A DNA stretch of 64,000 nt from Rhizoctonia solani (GCF_016906535.1 NC_057385.1:2666001-2730000), one strand, 5' to 3'. Positions 35,185 to 48,082 are shown, counted from the first letter of the stretch. Made by a program: numbers and translations. The notes: a model not told the origin generated them from the letters alone.

Positions 35185-36726
35185 ATGTCACCTAAACAGT
35201 CTCGAGTACCCTTGATCTTTGGTACAATGACAATGGGGGAACCCGGAAAAACGGTGTTCGAAATTCTGACCTGAACGAGTGCCAGACAATCCTAGATACC
35301 TTCTTCAGCTATGGGCACACAGAAATAGACACAGCTCGGTAGGTGTGATCCAGCTCGTGGATGAGACTTTTTAAAAAGAATATTTATTATAGCATGTATG
35401 CGGAGGGCACGACTGAATCGGTGAGTATGAAACCAATAACACCACGCACCTACATGCATCTTTAGCACTCACATTTTGGAGACAATAGCACCTTTCCCTT
35501 CTCAATCTTGGCGCCGCAACAGTAGATACTAAGTAATTATGAAGTTCACCCAACATCTTCAACGCTGACCTTCACCCGTATTTCTAGGGTCTACCCAACG
35601 GAACCTGGCTGGCATTCACCTGAACACCTTCGCGCGAAATTCAGCGAATCTCTCGAAAAACTGAATCGTAAGAAGGTGCGGGTGTTTTATCTTCACGCAC
35701 CCGATCGCAGTGTGCCATTTGAAGAGACCCTTGGAGAAGTCGACAAAATGCATAAGGAAGGCCTTTTGTAAGATACCACCCGCCCCGTTCGCTGCTCAAA
35801 TTGTGTTCATAAATGATCCCATTTAGCGAGATATTCGGCTTGTCTAACTATGCTTCATGGGAGGTATGAGCAGATATCTTAAAAATATCTTGGAATTAAA
35901 GTTTCATCTAGGTAGCTGAAATAGTTGGTATATGCAAGACTAAGGGATACGTCCAACCCAAGATCTACCAGGCCATGTATAACGCAGTCACTCGTGCAAT
36001 TGAGCCGGTATGTAATGTCGAGATGCATTTAGACCGAGAGTAGTATTAACTCACCATACAGGAACTGGCACCCTGTCTACGCAAATTTGGAATACGTTTG
36101 GTTGTATATAATCCTCTTGCTGGTAAGCCCATATATTTCTGTAAAGATTGACGTCAAAGTTTTAGCCATGAAATTAAGGGGGATTTTTTGCTGGAAAACT
36201 ATCAAGAGTAGACGATGTTCCACAGGAAGGGCGGTTTAAGACAAGCGACGCGATGGGTAAAATGTACCGGTAAGCCAAATATCATGTCAACTTGAAACTG
36301 TGTCAGCGGTGTCAACTACCTGATCACCCAATCCTAGTGCTCGCTACGTGAGGGAAAATTACTTCACTGCTCTTGAGAGTCTGAAGACTGTAGCGGTAAG
36401 TCGTTCAACTTGGCACATTTGACGATGGAAGGATGGTTCATTCAAATTCGCAGACTGCTCATAACCTACGCCTCACCGAGATCGCCCTCAGGTGGTGCCA
36501 ACATCACTCTGTATTGAAACCAGAAGATGGAGTAATCTTGGGTAAGTCCCGCTTTGGACGCTCCAGCTCAAGGCGACTGACTATATGCGCAGGCGCAAGC
36601 AGTGCAGCTCAACTCGAGCAAAATTGCACCGATAGTGCAAAGGGCGCCCTTCCGGACGAAGTACTGAAGGCATTAGATGATGCTTGGGAGTTAGTTGGGT
36701 CTCAGTGCCCGCCATACTGGCGCTAG
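35185..36726 (+). CDS. Aldo-keto reductase, AKR7 (aflatoxin aldehyde reductase-like), one-base frame break
   Basis: Cytosolic NADPH-dependent reductase of aldehydes. Family marks: LIFGTMTMGEPGK at the start, EIDTARMYAEGTTES with the catalytic Asp and Tyr, FYLHAPDRSVPFEETLGEV with the active-site His, REIFGLSNYASWEV, PKIYQAMYNAVTRAIEPEL, VVYNPLAGGFFAGKL and LTEIALRWCQHHS. It ends CPPYWR-stop. About nine short exons. In exon 1 the frame fails at the five-A run 35247-35251: GGA AAA ACG should read GGA AAA AAC to continue as GVRNSDLNECQTILDTFF. A sixth A restores the family sequence, so this is either a homopolymer error in the assembly or a recent frameshift. Confidence 0.85.
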
Positions 36727-37283
36727 TGAATCACAGAAGGATCTGCTTTCTGTAGCTATCGCTCCGGCCAAGGGAGTAAAATCAAATACATGAAGATTTG
36801 GAACTAGCGCCCTCAGTGGTTGTGCCGATAATTTCCGTTTTTCCCAAGTATGTCGCTATATCGCTGCCAGTTTCTCCAGTTTCTCTCTTTTCTGAAGAAA
36901 GTCCCATTTGCTATGCTATTTTCATGGCGAAGACATCTATTTATTGGCCGTTCTCACACTTGAACATCATGAACATGAGTAGTGGCCACATTAATACCAA
37001 ATTTCCGTATGCAATAGCCGTATGCAAGAGCTAGGTTTTAGGCGACTAAAGTAATGTTCTGGGAGACAAGTTTTTATACCATGAGAAGTCGGTTTTTATG
37101 TGAGCTTCAGACTTCCAGCAATGGCAAGCCGAGCAGATATGCTACACGCCCAAGGCACGCTCCAAAAGAAAACAAGAAAAGATGACATTTTGTACGTTCT
37201 TACATTTCACAAGCCCGCTTTCTTCAAACGGGGTGCAAACCATGCCATAAGCCAATAATCCGAAAACATATTTAATAGATCCT
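36727..37283. other. Convergent 3' region, aldo-keto reductase / GH6
   Basis: About 557 nt holding both 3' flanks. Short ORFs only; nothing recognised. Confidence 0.5.
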
Positions 37284-38933
37284 CTAGAGAGCGGGGACGG
37301 CGTTCTTGACCTGTGGATATGGTTCGATATAAGTAATCATACAAAAAATGAAAGTAGGAATGACTTACGAGGTCAACGAAGTAAGCCTGGAACCAGGTAC
37401 CAGCCTCAGGAGCGGGCTTCTTGGCATCGTTGAGGCCGCAGGTGGAGTCGTAGCGGACAGCGCCGGTGTTGGAGGTACCGTCACTCTCTCCACCGGGCTT
37501 GATCCAGACGACTTGGCTATAGAAAGACATGATCAGTTTAAAGCACAAAACGCGCATATAATCGTGTCTACTGACTCAATGCCGGCGACAGTGCTGGGGC
37601 CAGGGCGGAGACCGAATCCAGCACCCTCAATGTTGCACCAGTTGCCCCACTCGTCACGGATGTTCTGGACACCAGAGCGGCCCTGGTCAACGATGAAGTG
37701 GGGTGGGAAGCCGTATTGCTGGAGGTAAGGGATGAGGGCGGAGATGTAGTGCTGCTCGTCGTAGTTGGGGTTGGGGGAAGCGGCTGGGTCGGGGGAAGCG
37801 GCAACAATGGCATTGTAGTTGGAGACGTCTACAAGTCATGTCAGATACTCTTTCACCCACTACTTCTATGGTTTAAACTGACTGGTAGCAAGACCACGAA
37901 CACGGTAGGAACCGCCGGCAGACTTGAGAAGGTCACCGAAGAGCTGAGCAGCCGGAGGGAGGTTGGCGGGCCATCCGAGCCAGCCAGCGTGACCAGCATC
38001 AAGGTAGAGGTAGATGTTGGGTTGGCTGAGTTTCTGGATGGCGTAGATGGTTGAGCGCGTGTAGACCTCCTTGGCAGCAGAGCAACGAGGATCGCTCAAG
38101 TTGGTGACCAAGTTGGCAAGCGAATCAGGCTCGACAACAGCGACAACGCGGATCTGGGGGTATTCTATGTGGTGGTGGTGATAAGTTATGGCAAATTATA
38201 TTGATAAGGGGTAACCTACTGGTAATCCAGGCAGCAATGTCGTCGATGTATTGCTTGTAGAGAGCCTCGCCACCGTTGGCAGATGAGAGTTCACCGTTAG
38301 AGGCCTTAGCATGACAGTCACGGTCCGGAAGATCGTAGACAACGATTTGGACAATTTGCTTCTTGCCGGTGCTCTTGTACTTGGCGTCGGCGTCGGCGAG
38401 GTATTCACCGAGAGTAGGGACTTTTGCCCGGACATCGAACCAGGTGAAGGTAGGGATGTTCGCAACCTTGGCGGCCTTTGCAGCGAGGGTAGCATCAGAG
38501 ATGTTCTTGACTGCAGCAGCGACTTCAGCAGCATAGAAAGGAGAGAGCCAGACAGTGTAGTCCGAGCTGTATGGGTTATCCGAGGGACCGACGGTGCTGG
38601 TGGGGGTGCTGCCGCCACTAGTAGTAGTAGGAGGAGTGCTACCTCCATTGCTGGTGGTGGCAGTGGTGGCAGTGGTGGCAGCGGTAGTGGTGGGTGTGTT
38701 ACCAGAACCCTTCTGGCACTGGTAGTAGTAGTCGTTAACCTTGACGCAGCTCAGACCAGAAGCGCAGGTTTTTCCACCTATTGAGAATGTTCAAAATTTA
38801 TATAGCTCGGCATATAGTTTCACTCACCAGTCCAGTTGATACCACCGCATTGTGCCCATTCTGGTTGTTGAGCCACGACGCCAGAGGCCAGGAAGGCCAC
38901 GGCCAAAGATCCGAGAGAAAGAGACTTGAACAT
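37284..38933 (-). CDS. Cellobiohydrolase II, GH6 with N-terminal CBM1 (secreted)
   Basis: Exoglucanase that releases cellobiose from non-reducing cellulose ends (inverting). Signal peptide MFKSLSLGSLAVAFLASGVVA; CBM1 with its Cys and aromatic pattern (EWAQCGGINWTG, then KTCASGLSC, DYYYQCQKG); a Thr/Ser/Gly/Pro linker (TTTAATTATTATTSNGGS); then the GH6 catalytic domain: NPYSSDYTVWLSPFYAAEV, IVVYDLPDRDCHAKASNGE with the catalytic Asp region, VVAVVEPDSLANLVTN, IYLYLDAGHAGWLGWPAN, FIVDQGRSGVQNIRDEWGNWCN, VVWIKPGGESDGTS, PEAGTWFQAYFVDL. The last exon adds VKNAVPAL-stop. The domain order CBM1-linker-GH6 is that of Trichoderma Cel6A. Expression is probably cellulose-induced and glucose-repressed, as for the family. 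Confidence 0.95.
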
Positions 38934-40208
38934 GTCGAGGTTGAACAAGACAAACGAGAGACCTGGGGAATCTGGTGGAACGAGCCAACGGTTTTTATAT
39001 CCACCAGCGCTAGACCAGCCTCAAGATTTGAGGATGGGAATCAACAGCTGTGCCGTACCAGCGTTCGTCACCAACCTGCGATGAATTATCCGACATTTCT
39101 CAGCGAAGGATAACCAACGGTGACCTTAGATCGGCAAAAAGAGTCGGGAGCTAGTCGGGATTTGAGTAACGCAAATGTAATGTTTTGAAGAACACCTAGG
39201 CGAATGGTTAGATTGATAGCCTTGGATGCCCATCAAGATTCTTCGTTCCTGTGGCCGTACCTTGCTTAGGTTCTGCCATGAACACTCATCAATGGACGAC
39301 AATATAAGTAGAATAAACCAGGTAGTCATGGGACACAAACTATATTCCAAGTGGGAGTTAGGCTGAAGAATAATAAAATGCATACTAGCCAAATGTATTT
39401 GCCTTGCGCTCACGAGTAAAGGGTTTGCAGTATGGTCAGCACACAAGAAGCCTGTATTTCTCCGCGTTACGCATCACGCGGACATAAAATAGATCATGTC
39501 GAGGTGAAATGCCGGAACAGGACCTTTGGAGAACCACTTGGCGAAGGTGTCATCTGTTCCTCGCAGTTGCTGGTAGAAGGTTAAATAGCGTACTAGTGAA
39601 GAGAAGCACCGAGTTCAAGCGGGATGGTCAAAAATGGCGCGCTCGAGCAAGTCCGCAGATTGCCCGACAAACGCAATCGATGGTAACTATCCTGTGCTCT
39701 GTCAAGCTACTCCGAATTGAGAGCGATATTATGAGAGATGCGAGTGATACGCGGCGGTCGATCCCATTAATAGGCCATCGAATCTTTGTCTGATTCAGGT
39801 TACCGAATCTGACTGGATATTATTGCTATGCTCGTTCATCACGTGCAATAGTTTTTTTTTTTGGATTCATATTTAAAGAGCTACATGCGAACAAGGCAAA
39901 CCGCTCACTCACGTGCAATAGTTGTTTCCGCCAACTTGCCGAGGCTGAGGCTCACATAAACAAATTATACCTTTTCGGTCGGGTGCTTTGCAATTGCAAT
40001 GGGCAACTGTTCAGAGAAATATACATGTCATTTCTATGTCGCACACATGTGACAAAGCGCAGTAACGACATTTAATTTCTATATTCAATAATGCTCCCGC
40101 CGGAACATGACCCCCCTCCTCTAAAATCATCTCGAAAACAAACGTTGCAAAAATAGTACACATGTTGGGTCAGACCAATGGAACACAATAAACTAGTAAC
40201 CAATAGCC
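38934..40208. promoter_or_regulatory. GH6 promoter region and OLE1 3' flank
   Basis: About 1.28 kb upstream of the GH6 start. It contains T runs (39846-39861) and two copies of a CACGTGCAATAGTT sequence (near 39839 and 39911). I see no coding sequence; regulatory sites are not assigned. Confidence 0.4.
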
Positions 40209-41894
40209 TCAAGCCTTGGTCGTGGATGGGAGCTCGAAGCTAAGCTCGGCTGTGGGTGTCCTGGGCATGTCCTCTTCTTCGCCGCCGCTAGAAGGACTCG
40301 ACGCGAGGCCCTGGTCGCTTCCCAAATCGGAAAGAGGAGATGCAGGTCGGGGTCGGCTGCCACTGAAGCTGTCCTCGGTACCGTTGGGGCTCGTAAGAGA
40401 TGCGAGCTCGGAATGAGAGACAACTCGGATCTTCTGTGAGGGAGGAACAGCCTTCTCAGACTCGAGTTCCAGACCACCGTGGAGGACACCGACGCGCATC
40501 ATGGCGAGCAAGTTGTGAGCGGCATTGGAGTGATCATAGACGCCTCCGAAGAACGCGGTAGTTGCGTCTTTGCCAACCATCTTGGTCAACAGATGCCTGC
40601 CACCAGGGTGCTCCTCCATGAAAGACGAGACATCGTGGATAAAGCCAGAGATGAGAACGAGATTACGCTCCTTAGCCAAGACTTGGAACTCGTGCCAGGA
40701 AATGACTGGAAGGTCATTGGAGCTCTTTGGCCACTCGATCTTATCCGAGACTTCCTTGATCTTCTTGAGCTGCATGGTCATCTGGCCCTTCTTGACCTCG
40801 TTGTCGGGGAAAACCTTGAGATGGCTGGCAAGGCCCAACCAGGACATAGCAGTGATGAACCACTTGGTGGGGTCATATTGGTACCACTTGATGGCATTGC
40901 GATAGTCCATGGGGAACTGGTGGTGGAAGTTATGGTAGCCTTCGCCGATGGTAACCAAGGCGGTAATAAGATGGTCCCGAGGAGTGTGCTTGTCATCGAA
41001 GGGAGTCTCTCCGAGCCAGTGTGCGAGCGAGTTGACGCAGAAAGTAGAGTGATGGACGAAGCACAGGCGCGCGGCACCAGCATAGAAGTAACCACCACGC
41101 CAGTCACCCCAGAAGAGACCAGGGATAAGGGTTGGGATACCGAATGCCATAAGCAAAATCAACCACAAGTAGTAGCGGTGCTGCCACCTGACAATTTCAT
41201 TCTTGGAGAGATCGGAGACATCAGCGACACCGGGCTTGCGGCGAGGCTTGAAGATCATCCAGCCTGATTCACAAATGAGTAAGATGTTCATGAATACTGT
41301 TTCAGACACACTTACCAATGTGGGACCAGAGCAGGCCGTGGTGGGCGCCATAGGGGTCGAGATCAGTGTCGGTGTAGCGATGGTGAGCACGGTGTCCGCG
41401 GGACCACCACTTGATCGAACCCTGGACAGCACCAGCACCGGCCATGGCCAGCGCATACTCGAGCGGCTTTGAAGCGTTATAGGACCGGTGTGCCCATAGC
41501 CGGTGATACCCGGCAGTGATACCGAGGCCAGTTACAAAATACCAGAAAACGGAAAAGAGTGCGGTCTGCCACTGGAGCTTGGTGGTATAGGCACCATAGA
41601 TGGCAATGAGCGGGGTGACGCCGACGAGCACACAATTGAGATAGTTGAGCTCTTTCCACCTGAAAGAAACCCCAACTTGAGTCAGCAAGTGTGCAAAAAG
41701 TTTTACCCGCGTTGGGGCGCCTAATTTAGGTAATCTGATAAAACTCACCAATTCTGCATCGTGACTGGGGGAAGGGGTTTTGTGGTCTCCAGAGTGTGTT
41801 GGACATAGTTGTCCGGGATGTTCAAGTCGGCGGGGATAACCTCGCGCTCATTTTTCGATGCCGCAGATCGGCGGTATGGGCCAGTGGTAGCCAT
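40209..41894 (-). CDS. OLE1: Acyl-CoA delta-9 desaturase with cytochrome b5 domain
   Basis: ER-membrane enzyme that introduces the first double bond into stearoyl/palmitoyl-CoA. Exons 41749-41894, 41316-41659 and 40209-41263 give 514 residues. The three histidine boxes are present: HRLWAH, HRAHH and HNFHH (GEGYHNFHHQFP). Membrane segments flank them (LNCVLVGVTPLIAIYG; LFSVFWYFVTGLGITAGY; LILLMAFGIPTLIPGLFWG). The C-terminal fused cytochrome b5 has the haem-ligand motif HPGG (SFMEEHPGGRHLL) and the second His in YDHSNAAH. A Ser/Pro-rich tail ends PSTTKA-stop. The fused b5 is the fungal form. The start MATTGPYRRSAASKNEREVIP lies 664 nt from the divergent RAP1GDS1-like gene. Confidence 0.96.
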
Positions 41895-42558
41895 ACTTTT
41901 TGCGGTATACAACGAACTAGGAGTCGTATCCGAGATGTAAAGGAGAGAGGGACCAAAGCTGGTCGTCTATAGAGGCACACACCAGAGGGGGAGGATGGCG
42001 GTAAGGAATTTGTGGAGATGCCGGGGGGACTTATATATGCGGAATTTGATGCGCTTACTCCAGGTTGGGGCAAAGAAAAAGAAACGCCCCAACAAATTCT
42101 GTTCAAGCCGTCATCTCCCGTATGCGGTTACAATATCTCAAGGCACATGTCTCGATGCAAATTCTTCCCCACGAAATGGAGGAGCGCAGCCTGTCGTTTA
42201 CCTCATCATGGAGCGTTGTCGTTGACTTCTGCTATGTTCTCTCGCATAACCGGGCCGGTGCGAGGCAAACCGGAAGTCTGAAACCTTCGGGTTACCCACA
42301 TATAGTTACCTTTAATGATTTAGTTCAATAGCCTTTGTTCTTTTATAGATAACATGGGTACTTTATTGAGGCCGGCAGTTAGGGCGCGCTCTTATCTTTA
42401 TGCATACTTCTTTCAAGTAGGGACGCGACTGGCTTGTTTATGGGAGCGATCGGCGTCTAATCGCCCAATGTGGAAGCATAGCCTCATCCCATCATGGGTT
42501 AACGTTTGCGAACAGCCTCATTCTCCTCCCGCACCAACTACAACCACCCTCAGACGCA
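41895..42558. promoter_or_regulatory. Divergent promoter region OLE1 / RAP1GDS1-like
   Basis: About 664 nt between divergent start codons. Short ORFs only; no elements assigned. Confidence 0.5.
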
Positions 42559-45198
42559 ATGGCCGATGCAAACGTAGAAAATGTGGAAGAACACCTACAG
42601 GCAATATTTTCCCAGTCTAAGAATGACACTCCGGACTTGAAGCAGGCAGGAGACGCGTTCCAGGCCATTGCTAATACCCTGCGTCTACCAACGGCAGGTA
42701 TGCGGTAAACTGGAGTGACTTTCGAATCATCTGACGACTCATTGTATTGTCAGCCCCCACAAGGGATGAACTCGGTAAATCCGAGTTACCAGAGGCTCTC
42801 GTGAGTTTTTGGAAATCAGCAATACCGGATACCAACTCTCGACCAACCGGAGCAGCTCGTACATGCATTCTGGAACTGCTGCGAGTTGCTGCAAATCTGT
42901 GTAATGACAATGGTATGCTCTTCTTTTAGTTATATATCACTTTACTAATCAAAATGATCACTTAGATCCGAATAGGCAACGACTCTTAGATGTTGGGCTT
43001 TTACAGCTTTTACTCCCAATGCTTAGTGCCTATAGCCAGGAAGGCATAGAACTGGAGCTCGAAGACCTCAAAGTAACCAAAACCTCACTAGGGTTCCTTT
43101 TAAACGCAAGCATGAAGAATGGCAAGTATTTTTAATTGTCATATAAAAGGGCTGTATTCATGCGCCTCGTTCGCTTCATCATAGATACACTTCGGACCAA
43201 ATTGATAGAAATGGATGCTCCACTCATAGTATTGAAACTGTCCAACGAGATATATGAAGTTGGATCATGGACCAAGACCATTTCCGGAGATGAAGAACCA
43301 GAGAGTTGGACTTGGAGGAGTGGACTGTCGGGATGGACTCGTAGGTTGCTGGAGTCACTTCTCGAATTGGGTAAGGGATATTCTTCCAGCGAATCCATTT
43401 CGGTTTACTAATAGGCCGCGTGCGTTCAGAGCCTACCCCTAAATTCGGACCATCTGTTCTTCCATACCTATTAAAACCCCTCGACATCTTCAGCAGCCAA
43501 GGCTCCCGAACACCCACCGCAACACATAATTCTACTAGTAAATCCACCGAAGCATCACCTCCAGACCTGATCGCTGCCGACCTGGAAGCTCTTGAGGCCT
43601 CTTGTACCCTACTCGAGTCTCTTGCTCTCGACTCGGAAGTGATTCGGCTTGCGATTGCAAGCGACGCCAACCTGCTCCGCATCATCCTCCGATTTATTGA
43701 ATTCGCCCAACCCTTGCCCGAATGGCGCACGAATGATTCGACGGGCAAAGACAATGCTAAATGGGACAAAAAGGTCGGACTGTGCAAAGGTGCAGTAATC
43801 AAGGCTTTAGTTACTGCTGCTGGAGAGGACAGGGCGATATCTAGCTTGTGGGACGATACTAAGCTAGATGGCGGTAACCAAGCTGCACCTGGCGGATGGT
43901 TTGTTGCGGCCATGTTGGCATGGATTAAACAATACCGGAACGTAGATCCAAGTGACGCGCGAGATGACTTGGTCATATGCGCTACATTAACTCTTGGAAA
44001 TCTCGCTCGCCGCGGTAAGTAGTTTCTATAGGGGCTATTATTGTGCTGAGCTTGACTTGTGCACCATCCAGATGATTACTGCGTTGCACTCGTGGCCCCT
44101 CCCTCCTCAATCGTTCCAGACCTCGTACCGTTTATTACTCCGGTGACGGACATGAAGGTCAAGCACGGGGTACTAGGGCTCCTCAAACACCTGGCTCAGC
44201 CAGTTCCAAACAAAATGGTTCTTGGTGACGCTGGCGTGTTGGAGGCACTTTCTGCATCGGGTGTCTGGGATAGTGAATCTGATCGTGCGGAAGCCGTCCA
44301 AGCATCTGCTGTTGGAATCGCAAAGCACTTGTGTTTGAGTAATGGTCGGTCGAATTACAGTTCTTTCGGTCGCCCATTACTAACTATGAATCCCATCCAG
44401 TGAGCAACACCCTACGCCTCGTTCTACCTCCTCCGACCGCCCAACCTGCAACACCCGCCGTCGCGTCCCCAGTCATCGATGATGATGACGACGAGCCCAG
44501 CGGAATGGACCAAGTGATCAATCTTTCCCAACGCTCTGACACCGTCGCGCTCAAATCCGAGGCCGCACGGGTATTGGTCAACGCTGTCAAGTCACTATGG
44601 TCTCCCGCCGGACCAGAAGAGAGCATCGCCGTATCCGCGGGCCAACGTAAGAGAGCCATTCGTAGGCTTTCGAACCGCCAGAGCACACGGCGTTGGCCGA
44701 GCTGGTTGGACGAAGCCGAAAGTACCCCGTGCTTTTGAATGAGGGTATTGTCGCGTTGACATTGCTAGGAAGCCAACATCATGGAGGTAAGCGTTGATAT
44801 CTATGATCGCCGGTACGTCACTGAGTTGTCTAAATTATCATAACTTAGCACCTTATGTCATTTCCGCGTACGACCGGGCGCTTGACGTGCCCATGGCGGT
44901 GGTGACCGGCAACAAATCGTCCGTAGAGGAAGGAGGCACATTGCAGCATCCCAAACTGATTGATATGCTAAGTATCATATTGAAGAACGAGGACAAGGTG
45001 TTCCCCCCGCAGCTCAGGGCAAATGTATGCACGCTCTTTGCGAGTGTGTCTAGTCTAGATGCACCTGCGCTGCGGATCATAGAAAAGGTGAAACGTACTA
45101 TCAAGCCGATCCTTTCGGACATTGTCGCGGCAGATAAGGAAGAACCGGTCGTGCAGACAGCAGCCAAGAAGATTTTGGACACTTGGGCCGAAAGCTAG
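42559..45198 (+). CDS. Armadillo-repeat protein, RAP1GDS1 (SmgGDS)-like, one-base frame break
   Basis: All-alpha armadillo protein related to SmgGDS, which binds small GTPases as exchange factor or chaperone. Start MADANVENVEEHLQAIFSQ. Arm-like blocks: AARTCILELLRVAANLCNDN, RQRLLDVGLLQLLLPML, VICATLTLGNLARR followed by DDYCVALVAPPSSIVPDLV and MKVKHGVLGLLKHLAQPVPNK; the last two correspond to the conserved LGN(F/L)AR and LRNLAIPVxNK blocks of SmgGDS. It ends KKILDTWAES-stop. Near 44668-44673 the frame slips by one base: AIRRLS should continue as EPPEHTALAELVGRSRKYPVL, which is found in the next frame. I read this as a missing base. The last exons (44870-45198) are clean. Confidence 0.75.
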
Positions 45199-45448
45199 CG
45201 TAACGGAGGCTAGTTGCCAGTTTATGTCCCACCCATCATGACCCAAGATTGTTTTAAACTTGATATTAATGCTGTACAACTTGTCAAGAAAATGTCCAAT
45301 ATACAAATCGTATTGAATACTTTAAATGCCTTGGGAGCGCGTACATACAACAGTCAAAGTCAATCGTGTGGGTGGTGGGTTCCAGTACGGAGATAGGAAT
45401 ACAATCGGGGAAAGAGAGAAAGAGAGGGAGGTGGTATCATGTCGAGAT

Positions 45449-47667
45449 TTACACTACTTCAGTGAAGTTGGCTGGGAAAATGCCCTGTTTTCCATTGAGT
45501 TTGCCTGTCCACCTAAAAGTGGGACGTCCCGTTAAGTGATAAAGTTTAGTAGAAGAACAAGGGACATACCAATCGTCTGTTGAATTTGTCTTTTTCATGA
45601 CTGTGATAATATCTCCCTTGTTAAATGACAAATCGCCCGACTGATAATATAAAGATAAGCTCAGAGGTTCTGTAGATCACGCCAAGCAGTACTGACCTCT
45701 TGAGCAATGAAATCAAACAATGCAATTGCCCGAGCAACGCCCTCGGCCTGGGGGTCTCGAAGCCCAGGTTTTGTAGAAATTTTGGGGGTGGGCTGGCGAG
45801 CTGGTTTCTGGCCAAACGGATCGTCCTCCCAGACGTTGGCGTCCTTGTTGGCAATATTCAAGTCAGTTTCAACAAGTCCGGGGTAAAAGCCTCGACCGTT
45901 CGAAGAGCCGTGCCCGTTGCTTGCAACGCTCGAACTCCATGGTCCGCCGCTATCAAAGCTACCTCGCGCCAGTCCGTTTCCGTTTGTCGTCGTCTTTGTG
46001 GGTGAATCGTGGAAAGAGTTGAACGGGTCTTCGTCGTCGTCGCCGGTCATTAGATCAACCTCTTTGCGCTCGGTTTCCTTCTTTGTAAAACGGGCGCCCC
46101 ATCCCCCGATGCCCCCATATGTAGAGGTCGGACGACCATTGCTAGGCGAGCCATTCTCGTTGTTATTTTCCTTGCTTCGGCCAAAGAACGAACCGCCGGT
46201 ACCGTTGCTCTTGGACGAAAAGTTCCTATTCAGAGCCAATCGCTGCTGGGCTGATATATCCGAAAACTGTGTTTGGGTAGGCGAAGTGTTGCTTAATGCG
46301 CTATAGGGGGAGGCATTTTGGCGCATGCGTGTTTCGTAATCTTCAATCGACTTGCGCGGAAGGTCTCTTGAAACACGAGTCGGCTCTGCCGTCCGCGACG
46401 GGTCGAAATCAGACTCGAAATGGGTATCAAAGCCGTCGAGCCTATCCGTAGGTTTACTCGAAACCGAGGTCGATTTGCGGTGATCGACCGGAGAAGCAAA
46501 GGGTGACCGGGTAGCAGCGCTTGGCGCCTCGTTGGTATAGTCGTCGTCTGGATCAGGGAAATAACTTGTGCTTTCTTTCTTTTTGCCCCAAGGTGGTGAA
46601 AATACCCCGGACATTCGTTTGGTGCGATCAATAATTCCGCCTCTGGGGCTAGACTGGTTACTGGAAGATCCGACACCCCCGAAATGGTATCCTCCGCTCA
46701 CGTCGCTCCCCGTCCGATCCTCTTGAATCCATTTTTGGCCGGTAGGCAGGCCTGTGCAGCGTTCCAAAGCACGAACGAGGGTTTGAGCCCATGGTGGGGT
46801 TGGAACAACTCCACTGAGGAGCTGTTTTGATGTAACATCAGCATCGTAAGCGATAGCGTTTGCGTCTTGGCGTTCGACGATAATAGATCCCTCCACGCTT
46901 ATACCGCCGAATAGCCCCTTGGTCCGGCTGTACGAGTACATGGCAGCGACCTTGCCCTTGGTGTTGAGAGCGACATCGGCACCCCCATTACGTCCAATCG
47001 GACCGACCGCGAGGCTCATATTACCTCCCAGAGTGAGAGACCCTGCAGACATGAATGATTTGACGGCCTGAAATAAATTCATGACACCATCGTAAGATTT
47101 TTCTGAATGTGATGAAATAGGGAATGTATTGAGAAACTTACTGCTCGAGTGTTGAGGACGATGAGAAAGTCTGTCATTTCGGCGCCCGCCTGGCCTCCTA
47201 CGCCCATCCCAGCTGTGCCGATCGCACTGGGAGCACTCCATGCTGCACGGGGGAGGAATGTAAGCGAACGTTCTGGTAAAGGGGTGGGAAAGTGAGGCGC
47301 AACTTACTACCGTCGTGTAATCGAGCAATGACGATGCCGCTCCCCGCTCGTGCAGAGAACAGAAAGCCGGCTTTGACTACGGTGAATATAGCAAAGCCGT
47401 GAGCTTGTTCGAGAATTTGTCGGGGGATAAGCTACGGTAGCCAAGGAGAGATTAAGCGAGTAAGCGACCAGTGTATCTGTTGTCGTGTCGTCTATTAGTC
47501 TACGTACACCGTCGAGGCCATCATTTCTCCCGTCCACAAAAGATAATAGTATTTTGGTCGCCTTGTCGCACTCTTTCGGTAAACTGTGAACCTGTATCAG
47601 TCACTGCATTTGGCGCCACAGAAGGTTCCGATACGCACCTCACAGGCAGTGGGGATGCGAACTTCAT
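45449..47667 (-). CDS. SYLF and SH3 domain actin-patch protein (YSC84/LSB3-like)
   Basis: Binds PI lipids and actin through the SYLF domain and Las17/WASP-type partners through SH3, acting at endocytic actin patches. Start at 47667 gives MKFASPLPVHSLPKECDKATKILLSF, the classic Ysc84 opening. SYLF continues with LIPRQILEQAHGFAIFTVVKAGFLFSARAGSGIVIARLHDG, GGQAGAEMTDFLIVLN, SFMSAGSLTLGGNMSLAVGPIGRN, YSYSRTKGLFGGISVEGSIIVERQDAN. A long Ser/Pro/Gly-rich disordered middle (46.7-45.8 kb) follows. The SH3 domain is split by introns: RAIALFDFIAQE, GDLSFNKGDIITVMKK, WWTGKLNGKQGIFPANFTEVV-stop, with the ALFDF, WW and P-A-N-F contact positions all present. No frame breaks. Confidence 0.92.
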
Positions 47668-48082
47668 GTCGTGAATATGTCGTGGTTAGGAGCAGAATAA
47701 GGAAAGTTAAACCTGGGAAATGTACAGAGCGAAGTGGGTCGAAATCGGCAGCCGAGACCAGAGGCAAGATCAGGCCATAAGTAAGATAGCGTTTCGCGCG
47801 GGGCCTGTGATATAAGTAACACCCCCTTAAGCGCCCGGTATTGGTTGGTCCCTTACTGCTGGCGATATTGCCGATTTCAGACTCAATCAATGCATGCATA
47901 TGGACCGACGCATTTCTAGAAGCCAAGTAATAAGGAACGAGATGTATTCGGATCGGTATCAGAAGGAAAGAGTACATCAAGCATCGGCTCGACCGGTGGA
48001 AATACATTAAAAGGGAATAGAAAATGTCCTAAAGTGTTCAATCTGGAGAAACTTAGTTCTCAAGCTTGCCACTCTCCAATTA
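47668..48082. other. Intergenic between SYLF-SH3 gene and second cupredoxin
   Basis: About 415 nt holding the promoter of the SYLF-SH3 gene and the 3' flank of the cupredoxin-like gene. Nothing else recognised. Confidence 0.5.

Noticed and set aside
40479..41267. 262-residue plus-strand ORF inside OLE1
   Set aside because: Long only because the desaturase codon bias leaves the antisense frame open. The minus-strand protein has all three histidine boxes and the b5 domain.
44640..44670. GTAAGAGAGCCATTCGTAG read as an intron in the RAP1GDS1-like gene
   Set aside because: Nineteen nt is too short to splice, and removing it does not give the conserved frame; a missing base nearby does.
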